A DNA stretch of 53,172 nucleotides from an uncultured Coriobacteriaceae bacterium (GTDB lineage: Bacteria > Actinomycetota > Coriobacteriia > Coriobacteriales > Eggerthellaceae), in contig CACZAR010000002.1 of assembly GCA_902779135.1 (NCBI GenBank), positions 1-53,172 of the forward strand. The letters are read 5' to 3'. Under the pieces are notes generated by a model, which did not search any database, had not been told where the DNA came from, and saw only the letters and a list, made by a program, of their open reading frames with translations. Below, one piece after another: positions 23,152 to 30,517 of this stretch. Numbering within the stretch: the first letter of the stretch is position 1; the number at the start of each line of letters is the position of its first letter. Both the position numbers and the translations under genes were made by a program.

Positions 23152-24192
23152 ATGGCTAAGAACATGAGCAGGAGAGCGTTCTTGAGCACAGGCGGGCTTG
23201 CAAGTTTGGTCTTGCTGGCAGGTTGCTCGGGTGGTACGGCCAGCTCGGGAAGCGCTGCAAGCTCAAGTGCTGCATCATCGAGCTCGGGTCAGGTTATGGA
23301 TGGCGACGGAATGATACAGGAGAGGCTGCTTGTCGGCACGTTGGCGACCGAAGACATCCTGCCGTTGTGGGTTGCGCAATCTGAAGGCCTGTTCGACAAA
23401 GCCAATGTATCGGTTGAAGTCGTGACGTTCCAATCTGCCACCGAGCTTATCGCTGGTGTCGCCTCAGGCGCAGTTAATATAGCGATGACCGACATCATGG
23501 TCACGGCAAGCATGTTTGCAAGTGGCATCGACGTTCAAATGCAGTGGGTTACGTTGGGCACAACTTCTGACCAAGGGCGTTTTGGCATCATGGTCGGGCC
23601 GAACAGCACGGTGACGAAGCTTGAAGACCTTGCTGGCGTACCTATTGGCGTGGGCAGCAATACCATCCTCGAATATGTCATGGACAAGCTCATGGAGGGA
23701 GCTGGCATTCCCGACGATCAAATCGTTGTCGAAGAATTGCAGAAACTGCCCGTGCGTTATCAAGCCATGATGTCGGGCGAGGTCGAGGCGGCAGCTCTTC
23801 CGGGCACGTTGCTCGCATTGGGTGAAGCAAGTAATTGCAAGCTTGTGGCTGACGACACAAAGGGCGATAACCTCTCGCAATCAGTCATGGTTGTGCGTGG
23901 CGAAGTGCTTGGCAACGTAGCGACCGCACAGTGCCTCGAGACGTTGAAGAGCGTTTGGGATGATGCGGCGAAGATGATCAACGACGACCCCGAAGCGTAT
24001 CGCGAAGTGCTCATCGAAAACGCGAACCTTCCCGTGGAAATCGCCGACACGTATCCGATTAGCACCTATCCAACTGTCCAGCTGCCGACGGCTGCCATGG
24101 TTGATCCCGTTCTGGCTTGGATGGATAAGAAGGGCTATCTGACCAAGCCGCTCACGTATGACGAGTCGACGGGTGTGTTCTCGGCGAAATAG
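23152..24192 (+). CDS. ABC-type substrate-binding lipoprotein (NMT1/SsuA-like)
   Basis: A 346-residue exported lipoprotein. The signal peptide contains a twin arginine (SRRAFLST) and a lipobox LLAGC with Cys25 as the lipidation site, followed by a Ser/Ala/Gly linker to about residue 47. The mature part resembles periplasmic binding proteins for thiamine precursors, sulfonates or nitrate: LPLWVAQSEGLFDKANVSVEVV, GVASGAVNIAMTD, LEDLAGVPIGVGSNT and YQAMMSGEVEAAALPGT. No permease or ATPase gene is adjacent, so its transporter lies elsewhere. AGGAGG precedes the ATG. The ligand is not known. Confidence 0.85.
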   Translation: MAKNMSRRAFLSTGGLASLVLLAGCSGGTASSGSAASSSAASSSSGQVMDGDGMIQERLLVGTLATEDILPLWVAQSEGLFDKANVSVEVVTFQSATELIAGVASGAVNIAMTDIMVTASMFASGIDVQMQWVTLGTTSDQGRFGIMVGPNSTVTKLEDLAGVPIGVGSNTILEYVMDKLMEGAGIPDDQIVVEELQKLPVRYQAMMSGEVEAAALPGTLLALGEASNCKLVADDTKGDNLSQSVMVVRGEVLGNVATAQCLETLKSVWDDAAKMINDDPEAYREVLIENANLPVEIADTYPISTYPTVQLPTAAMVDPVLAWMDKKGYLTKPLTYDESTGVFSAK

Positions 24193-24218
24193 TGCTTCAC
24201 TAAGTCGTTTCTCGACGA

Positions 24219-24257
24219 TGCGCCAGGGGCAAGTTGAAGCTTCTGGCGCATTTTTTT
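24219..24257 (+). terminator. Terminator after the binding-protein gene
   Basis: Stem TGCGCCAG / CTGGCGCA with a 16-nt loop and seven T. The T run abuts the stop codon of the convergent TetR gene. Confidence 0.8.
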
Positions 24258-24837
24258 ACAACCGGTTGCGAACATCCTTGATCGAGAAATCGTAAATCAG
24301 GTGGGCAAGCTGGCGAGCTGACGTGGTTCCTGGGTTTGAGAGCCATCTCGAAATCATGAAAAGCGTGCCAGCCAAGGTGTATTCGAGCATCAAGTCGATT
24401 TCGCCTTCTGATCGCGCGTTATCGGAGTCGATGACGTACTCTCTCCAAAGCGGTTTCAGATTTGCTTTCAGCTTGTAGATGAATGCGGGGTCCCCCTGCT
24501 CGCTCAGCAGCACCGTGATGAAGGGCTTGTTGCGCTCGTAATACAGCACTACATCCTTGCATGCTGCGATAAGGCTGATTTTGCTCGAATCGCTGCGCAG
24601 GCGCTTCATGCACGCCTCGACGCATTCGGTCATGCCCTCGAGCAGCGAGGCTTCTATGGTGGCAAGCATTTCGTACAAGTCGCGGTAATGAAGGTAGAAC
24701 GTTCCGCGGTTGTAGCCAGCAAGCTTGCAGACTTCGCCGACGGTAATCTTCTCGATGGGCTTGTCGGCGTAAAGGCGCCAGAAGGCCTCTTTCAAGTCGG
24801 CCTTGGTCTGCTCGGTTTTCTCAGGACGTTTTTTCAT
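24256..24837 (-). CDS. TetR/AcrR-family transcriptional regulator
   Basis: A 193-residue regulator with an N-terminal TetR helix-turn-helix: KADLKEAFWRLYADKPIEKITVGEVCKLAGYNRGTFYLHYRDLYEML (about residues 13-60). The C-terminal ligand domain resembles the TetR_C group found with dihydroxyacetone-type regulators, but the ligand is unknown. It is divergent from the DUF2207 gene 104 bp away, a possible target, and convergent with the binding-protein gene. TATGCT at about 24845-24850 on the minus strand lies close enough to the ATG at 24837 to suggest a leaderless mRNA; a GTG at 24843 would add two residues. Confidence 0.88.
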   Translation of the reverse strand: MKKRPEKTEQTKADLKEAFWRLYADKPIEKITVGEVCKLAGYNRGTFYLHYRDLYEMLATIEASLLEGMTECVEACMKRLRSDSSKISLIAACKDVVLYYERNKPFITVLLSEQGDPAFIYKLKANLKPLWREYVIDSDNARSEGEIDLMLEYTLAGTLFMISRWLSNPGTTSARQLAHLIYDFSIKDVRNRL

Positions 24838-24880
24838 GGGCACAGCATAGCACGATGTGGCAACAAGCTATGGAGCTGCT

Positions 24881-24907
24881 CTGACAGCGCGCGGGGGTGG
24901 GTATAAT
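24881..24907 (+). promoter_or_regulatory. Promoter of the DUF2207-like gene
   Basis: CTGACA, a 15-bp spacer and a perfect TATAAT, 34 bp before the GTG start. The spacer is shorter than optimal. Confidence 0.5.
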
Positions 24908-24940
24908 GAATGGGTCTGTCAAATGGTAGGAGGGGGAGTT

Positions 24941-26158
24941 GTGAAACGGGCGCTGATAGCGTTTGCCATGCTGGTGGTTTTGCTGTTGCCGGCACAGGCG
25001 CTCGTTGCTCCACGTCTCGCTTATGCTGCTGATCCAGGCTATTCCATCGATCAGCTGACAACCGATATCTATGTTGAAACCGACTCCTCCATGCACGTCG
25101 TCGAGCGACAAGTTCTTACATTCGGGCAACAAGGCAAAGGACTTGTTTGGCATTTACAGGAATTCGAGCAAAGCGAGCCGGTCAAAATCGCATCGGTTCG
25201 TGTTGTGCGGCTCGATAGCGAAGGAGCTGCAGCTGACGATTGGCTCTCTTTGCATCATGCGGATTGCAAACCGGAAGAGCAGGGGCTGAAGCCTGGCGAC
25301 GTTCCTGACGCGAGCTGGCGCGGAGCCGATGTGCAACCTTGGTATTCTTACAGCATTTCCGACAACATGGTGCGGTGCTACTTCCCAGCCGATGCGGGTA
25401 CGTACATGCTCGAGGTTGACTATACAGTCATGCGGCGCGTGACCGTATTCCGCGATGTGGGCGAACTGTATTGGCGTTATGCCCAGAGTGACATGCCGGT
25501 CGATGCCCGCGATGTTACGTTGCGGGTGGCTTTGCCCGTTCCGGCTGGTTACGAGATTCAGCCAAATTCGACAGTGATGGCATGGGGCCATGGGCCGGCA
25601 GACGGCACGTTTTCGGTAGGCGAGGATGGATCTGTCACGTATCACGTTGACGTTGTTCAAGCTGGCCATTACGCCGAAGCCCATCTGCTGTTCCCTGCGA
25701 GCTGGATCGACAACATCGCCATTCAAGCGCCGAACCATCAAACCGAGATGCGCCGCTCTGATGCTATCGCCGAGGAGTCCGAATGGCTCGACCAGAGCGC
25801 GCGTGCGAGCATTTGGGACAACAAGGTGCGCGTCATGTTCATGCCGCTTGTTGCAATTGCTGCGCTCGTAGCTATCGTCGTTGCAATAGCGTTTGGACGT
25901 TCGCCGCGAACACGCCGCTGGTTTGTTCGCGTAGCAGCAACGCTCGGGATAATTGCCTTGGCTGAGCAGGCGTTTTTCAGAGAGCCGCTTACAACATGCG
26001 TTCTGCTGATTGCCGCTGCCGTGATTGCTCTTCTTGCAGGTAGCTTGCCTTTGAACGATGAGGTACCAGAGGAAAGGCTCTGCGAGTTGTGCGAATCCGA
26101 TTCGGAGGGCGAACCGGACAATCCTACGGAACAAGGAGACGACCGTGAGTCAGAGTAG
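24941..26158 (+). CDS. DUF2207-like membrane protein
   Basis: A 405-residue protein with an N-terminal signal peptide (hydrophobic core IAFAMLVVLLLPAQALV, cleavage likely after AYA near residue 30). A large extracytoplasmic domain follows, with the pattern IDQLTTDIYVETDSSMHVVERQVLTF common to DUF2207 proteins. Two or three helices lie near residues 305-375, then an acidic tail. Full-length DUF2207 proteins are longer and have a cysteine/glycine-rich cytosolic tail, absent here. The function of the family is unknown. AGGAGGGGG precedes the GTG at 24941. The end overlaps aroK by 14 nt. Confidence 0.75.
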   Translation: MKRALIAFAMLVVLLLPAQALVAPRLAYAADPGYSIDQLTTDIYVETDSSMHVVERQVLTFGQQGKGLVWHLQEFEQSEPVKIASVRVVRLDSEGAAADDWLSLHHADCKPEEQGLKPGDVPDASWRGADVQPWYSYSISDNMVRCYFPADAGTYMLEVDYTVMRRVTVFRDVGELYWRYAQSDMPVDARDVTLRVALPVPAGYEIQPNSTVMAWGHGPADGTFSVGEDGSVTYHVDVVQAGHYAEAHLLFPASWIDNIAIQAPNHQTEMRRSDAIAEESEWLDQSARASIWDNKVRVMFMPLVAIAALVAIVVAIAFGRSPRTRRWFVRVAATLGIIALAEQAFFREPLTTCVLLIAAAVIALLAGSLPLNDEVPEERLCELCESDSEGEPDNPTEQGDDRESE

Positions 26159-26663
26159 CGGCAACATCGTGTTGATCGGAATGCCGGGCGCGGGTAAGTC
26201 GACGCTCGGCGTCGTTCTGGCAAAGATTCTCAACAAGCAGTTCCTCGACGCCGATCTGGTCATCCAGAACCTGCATGGCAAGACGCTGCAGACGCTCATT
26301 GATGAGAGGGGAGCAGAGGGTTTCATCGCGCTGGAAAACGAAGCACTTTGTGGAATCGAGGCGCACAACACGGTCGTTGCAACGGGGGGAAGCGCAGTTT
26401 ACTCAGATGAGGCAATGGTCCATTTGGCAAAGATGGGCACAGTCGTCTACCTCGAGATCTCGTATGAATCCCTCGTCGAACGCCTTGGAGACCTTGACGA
26501 GCGTGGGGTTGTGTTCAGGGGTGATGCGGGAATGGGATTGCGGGGTCTTTACGACGAACGCCGTCCGCTCTATGAGGGCTATGCCGATTTGACAGTTGAT
26601 GTCGACGGCCTGACGATAACCGCCGCAGCACGCAAGGTCGCTGCTGCATATAAAGAAAGCTAG
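26145..26663 (+). CDS. aroK: Shikimate kinase
   Basis: A 172-residue kinase that makes shikimate 3-phosphate in aromatic amino-acid synthesis. Walker A is GMPGAGKST at about residues 12-20, and the shikimate-binding segments FLDADLVIQ and VVATGGSAVY are present. The late RRPLYEGYADLTVD corresponds to the lid/base-binding part. The GTG start at 26145 sits inside the end of the DUF2207 gene behind AAGGAGA; no ATG fits the family N-terminus. A segment near residues 115-135 (LDERGVVFRGDAGMGLRGLYDERR) is somewhat longer than usual, so a shikimate-kinase-like paralogue cannot be ruled out. Confidence 0.85.
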   Translation: MSQSSGNIVLIGMPGAGKSTLGVVLAKILNKQFLDADLVIQNLHGKTLQTLIDERGAEGFIALENEALCGIEAHNTVVATGGSAVYSDEAMVHLAKMGTVVYLEISYESLVERLGDLDERGVVFRGDAGMGLRGLYDERRPLYEGYADLTVDVDGLTITAAARKVAAAYKES

Positions 26664-26830
26664 CATAAAAGGCGGGTCCGTCCGGTCCAGTCACAACCTG
26701 TTCTTCAACATAGATGCCGTTCGTGCTCGCTTCATCGAAAAGCACGACTGGTCTACTTTTTGCCCGCTCTGGTAGCATTTACATGGCGTTTAGCCACGAC
26801 CGTCGGTCGATGAGTTTGAGGAGCCTAATC

Positions 26831-28282
26831 ATGTTTTTCGAAGAAAAGACGCATGCAAAAAGTCTCTGGCGAAACGTGGCTGCTTTTTCCGTCAGCCTTG
26901 CGCTGGCGCTTTGCGGGCTGGTGGGATGTAGCAACGACCAATCGAAAAACAACGGATCGGAAAGCTCGACAGCATCCTCGGCTCAAGCGAGCGAAGACGC
27001 ATACGAAAAAGATAGGGTTACCACTACCTATACCGAAAGCGAGAAATACGTCTACCCACCCTTCACGGGCGAGACCACCGACGCGTCATTCCACAACGAG
27101 CATGCCGTATCGACCGAGCAGCTCATCTCGCTGGTCGAGCACAACGCCGAGCTCAAGAGTCTGCTGGAGAAATCCATAGCGAAAGCGGCCGAGGTCAACC
27201 CCGACCGCACGACCAACCCAGCCCAAACGCTGGAGGAATACTATTTCTTCCTCGATTGGGCTGCCACGGCACTGCCTTGGCAAATTGCCCCGTTTGTCTC
27301 CGAGTACTCCACCCTCTACGATCAAATCGATCAAAGCCTCAACTATTTCTATTTCCTCGTTGATCAGCCCCTCGAGGAGTTGGAGGGGCGTGGGTACTAC
27401 AACAACACGCTACAGTACTACGAGCCGTTCCGCTCGTGGATGATCCTGTTTACCGAGAGGTACGGGCAGTACCTGAACACGACCGACTCATGGTCGGACG
27501 AGCTTTACCAGACTGCGCTGGCCAACCCCAGCTTCAAGCTGGATGGCGACTTGTTCGAGGATCCCAGCAATTGGAAAACATTCAATCAGTTTTTCGCACG
27601 TTATCTGGCTGACCCTTCGAGGCGGCCTGTTGCCGATGCGGAAGATGCTTCCGTCGTCGTGTCTCCTGCCGACGCGAAGCCCCAGGGTGTCTGGAAGATA
27701 GATGGCGAGAGCATGGTGATAAGCGACGACCCCATTACCATCAAGAGCGGCACGCTTCGCTCGGTTGACACGTTGCTCGGGCCAAGCAACTTCGCCGGTG
27801 AGTTCGCGGGCGGCACCTTCACGCATATGTTCCTCGACGTGGACGATTATCACCGGTACCACTTCCCAGTATCGGGTACGATTCGCGAAGTCCTCACCAT
27901 ACCTGGCGACGACGCCATCGGCGGGCGCGTCATCTGGAGCGAGAAGGACCAGCGCTACATTCTCGAAGCGAATGACACCTCGTGGCAGAGTATCGAGACG
28001 CGCGGACTCGTGATTGTCGAAACCGATGGCTATGGCCTGGTGGCGATTATGCCCATTGGCATGTCGCAAGTGTCTTCCGTCTGCTTCGAAAAAGAGGTTC
28101 AGGTTGGCCAGCGCGTCGAAAAAGGCGACATGTTGGGATGCTTCCTCTTTGGCGGAAGCGACATCGTCCTGATATTCCAGAGCGATGTGGAAGTCGAAAT
28201 GGTTGCCGAGCAGGTTGAGAACGGCACCTACAAGGAATTGGAGGCTTGTTCCCGCTTAGCTGTGTTGAAGAAAGCCGAGTAG
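26831..28282 (+). CDS. Phosphatidylserine-decarboxylase-like lipoprotein
   Basis: A 483-residue protein with a lipoprotein signal (helix about 16-32, lipobox LVGC, Cys33) and a Ser/Asn-rich linker. Residues about 140-250 resemble the PSDC domain found before some decarboxylases (FLDWAATALPWQ, YGQYLNTTDSWSDEL). NWKTFNQFFARYLADPSRRPV and later parts resemble phosphatidylserine decarboxylase. Near the C-terminus (about residue 441) GGSDIVLIF occupies the place of the self-cleavage motif that makes the pyruvoyl group. A surface-anchored PSD relative is unusual; substrate and activity are unknown. The start at 26831 follows GAGGAGCC; the 39 upstream in-frame residues would spoil the signal peptide. 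Confidence 0.75.
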   Translation: MFFEEKTHAKSLWRNVAAFSVSLALALCGLVGCSNDQSKNNGSESSTASSAQASEDAYEKDRVTTTYTESEKYVYPPFTGETTDASFHNEHAVSTEQLISLVEHNAELKSLLEKSIAKAAEVNPDRTTNPAQTLEEYYFFLDWAATALPWQIAPFVSEYSTLYDQIDQSLNYFYFLVDQPLEELEGRGYYNNTLQYYEPFRSWMILFTERYGQYLNTTDSWSDELYQTALANPSFKLDGDLFEDPSNWKTFNQFFARYLADPSRRPVADAEDASVVVSPADAKPQGVWKIDGESMVISDDPITIKSGTLRSVDTLLGPSNFAGEFAGGTFTHMFLDVDDYHRYHFPVSGTIREVLTIPGDDAIGGRVIWSEKDQRYILEANDTSWQSIETRGLVIVETDGYGLVAIMPIGMSQVSSVCFEKEVQVGQRVEKGDMLGCFLFGGSDIVLIFQSDVEVEMVAEQVENGTYKELEACSRLAVLKKAE

Positions 28283-28289
28283 AAAGGAA

Positions 28290-28320
28290 ACAGGCCAGAG
28301 TGATTGCCACTCTGGCCTGT
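28290..28320. terminator. Shared terminator between the PSD-like gene and tRNA-Arg(CCT)
   Basis: A perfect 13-bp stem (ACAGGCCAGAGTG with CACTCTGGCCTGT), loop ATTGC. The T-rich side is on the minus strand, after the tRNA, so it serves mainly that gene. Confidence 0.75.
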
Positions 28321-28328
28321 GAAAACTC

Positions 28329-28404
28329 TGGCGCCCCAGGGCCGATTCGAACGGCCGACACCCGCTTTAGGAGAGCGGTGCTCTGTCCCCTGAGCTACTG
28401 GGGC
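28329..28404 (-). tRNA. tRNA-Arg (anticodon CCT)
   Basis: 76 nt with encoded CCA. The acceptor GCCCCAG pairs with CTGGGGC, the anticodon loop is CTCCTAA, and the T-arm has CGTTCGAATCG. A minus-strand TACAAT at about 28415-28420 is a candidate -10. Confidence 0.95.
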
Positions 28405-28428
28405 GTAGGCGGTATTGTACCAAATCGG

Positions 28429-30444
28429 CTAGCCGGATGTCTTAGACGCGGCCGAGCTCGACGAGGGCGTCGGCGTTGGCGTCGGGTCCTTGTCAAACGC
28501 CACCGACAAGCTGAGGTCGCCCTTGACATTGCTGATAGTCACGGAGCTCGAAGCGCCGTATGAGTTTCCGTTCGAGTCGACCACGCTGGAAATGTGATAT
28601 CCGGAGTTCGCCGCGATGGAGAACGTGACGCTATCGCCTTCGGGCACCTGGGTGCTTTCGGGAGTGACGTAGCCGCCTGACGGATCGTTAACGTATGCAA
28701 TCGCGTAGTAGTACTGCACGCCCGTGCTGACCTTGATGTTGACCGTTGAGTCGGGCTTCGCTTTCTCGCCGGCTGCAGGCGACTGGCTGATGACGCAGCC
28801 TTGGGGCACGTCCTTGTCGGATGCGTAATCGACGGTCACTTCAAACCCGGCGTTGTTCAGGGCAGCGGTCGCCTCGCCTTCGTACATGTTCTTGACGTCG
28901 GGCACGGCGATGGTCTCCTGGCCTGCGGAGAGGATGTAGATAACTGTCGAACCCTTATCAGCCTTCGTGCCTGCTTCAGGCGTTTGGCGCATGACGCGAT
29001 TCTCTTTGACCGTGTCGGAATGCTCGGCTGTGCCAGCTTCGTATTTGAAGCCCGCACGCTGCAGGGCTGCGCGCGCCTCGTTTGCCGTCATGTTGGTCAA
29101 ATCGGGCACTTCAACTTGCTCGATGCCCTTCGAGACGGTAAGGTTGATGGGCGTGTCTTTCGGCTGTTTCGTCTTGGCGCGCGGTGACTGGCTGATGACC
29201 GTATCGGCAGGTACCGCGTCGTTGAAAGCATATTCGATGTTTCCGACCTTGAAGCCTGCGTCCTCGACGGCGGCGGTTGCCTCATTGAGCGTCAGGCCAG
29301 CGCAGTCGGGCACTTCGGCACCTTCGCCGACGGTGTTGCCGAGCAGGAAATATGAAAGCGCAGCAATGATCGCGATGGCGACGATAGCGCCCAATGCGAT
29401 GAACACACCACGACGCGATTTGCCACCCTGCGAGCTGTTGGTACCAATGGGTTGGCCTATGACACCACTGCTTTGGAAATTGTTCTGTCGGACCTGGTCG
29501 CCCGAAGGCTTCATAACGGCGGTTTGCTCGCCATTGAAGGGAACCGGCGGAATATCGGGAATCTTGTCGTTGATGAGCATGGTGTCGGCGGTGCTGAAAC
29601 CTCCGAGGCTGACCGCACGGCCTGCGAGGAAATCGTTGAGCGCGCTGCGCATGTCACGCGCCGTGGCAAAACGGTCACGCGGATCCTTCGCGATTGCCTT
29701 CATGATGATGCTCTCGAGAGCAGGATCGATTGCGGGGTTGATCTCGCGCGGTGGCACTGCCTGATCTTGCACCTGCTTGAGCGCGACGCTCACCGCGTCG
29801 GGCCCGTCGAAGGGCAATTTGCCCGTCGCAGCCTCGTAGAGCACGATGCCAAGTGAATAGATATCGCTAGCAGATGTGAGTTCCTTGCCCTGCGCCTGCT
29901 CGGGGGAGATGTAGTGAGCGGTGCCGAGCACGGCCGACGTTTTCGCCATGACCGAGTTCTTGGCGCGTGCAATGCCGAAGTCCATGACCTTCACGTTGCC
30001 GTCAGGCTGGACCATGATGTTTTGGGGCTTGATGTCGCGGTGGATGATGTCGAGCCCGTGTGCGACGGCAAGCGCCTGGCAGACCTGCGAGCCGATTTCC
30101 GCAACTTTGCGCTGGTTAATGGCGCCGCGCTGCTGGATGGCGGTTTTCAGGTCGGAGCCCCGCACGAACTCCATGACGATGAACGACGTGTCAGTATCCT
30201 GGCCCCAGTCGTAGACGTTGACGATATAGGGGCTTTGCAGGTTTGCTGCAGCTGCCGCTTCCTGGCGGAACCTCGTGCGGAAGTTCTCGTCTTCCGCATA
30301 TTGGGGAAGCATGATTTTGATAGCGACCGTGCGTCCAAGGACCCTATCTTGTCCCTGATAGACTTCTGCCATCCCGCCTATGCCGACCCGTTCGCCGACA
30401 AGGTAGCGGTTGCTGAGCGTCCTTCCTGTCATGTTGCCTGTCAC
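28429..30444 (-). CDS. pknB: Serine/threonine protein kinase with PASTA repeats (PknB-like)
   Basis: A 671-residue transmembrane kinase that senses cell-wall fragments and controls growth and division. The kinase domain has VGIGGMAEVY, the ATP lysine in VAIKIM, HRDIKPQN, DFGIA and YISPEQA. A linker follows, then one helix near residues 350-375 (GVFIALGAIVAIAIIAALSYFLLG). Three PASTA repeats come next, with boundaries near VPDCAGLT, VPDLTNMT and VPDVKNMY, then an extra beta-rich domain and a Thr/Pro/Ser tail. The GTG at 30444 has AAGGAG six nt ahead; the ATG at 30459 lacks a site. It is last in the cluster. Confidence 0.93.
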   Translation of the reverse strand: MTGNMTGRTLSNRYLVGERVGIGGMAEVYQGQDRVLGRTVAIKIMLPQYAEDENFRTRFRQEAAAAANLQSPYIVNVYDWGQDTDTSFIVMEFVRGSDLKTAIQQRGAINQRKVAEIGSQVCQALAVAHGLDIIHRDIKPQNIMVQPDGNVKVMDFGIARAKNSVMAKTSAVLGTAHYISPEQAQGKELTSASDIYSLGIVLYEAATGKLPFDGPDAVSVALKQVQDQAVPPREINPAIDPALESIIMKAIAKDPRDRFATARDMRSALNDFLAGRAVSLGGFSTADTMLINDKIPDIPPVPFNGEQTAVMKPSGDQVRQNNFQSSGVIGQPIGTNSSQGGKSRRGVFIALGAIVAIAIIAALSYFLLGNTVGEGAEVPDCAGLTLNEATAAVEDAGFKVGNIEYAFNDAVPADTVISQSPRAKTKQPKDTPINLTVSKGIEQVEVPDLTNMTANEARAALQRAGFKYEAGTAEHSDTVKENRVMRQTPEAGTKADKGSTVIYILSAGQETIAVPDVKNMYEGEATAALNNAGFEVTVDYASDKDVPQGCVISQSPAAGEKAKPDSTVNIKVSTGVQYYYAIAYVNDPSGGYVTPESTQVPEGDSVTFSIAANSGYHISSVVDSNGNSYGASSSVTISNVKGDLSLSVAFDKDPTPTPTPSSSSAASKTSG

Positions 30445-30517
30445 TTTACTCTCCTTCATGCTTCGTGTTCGTGTTTGTGCGGCGTTATGGTCACACGAAT
30501 CATCAGCCTATATCTTC

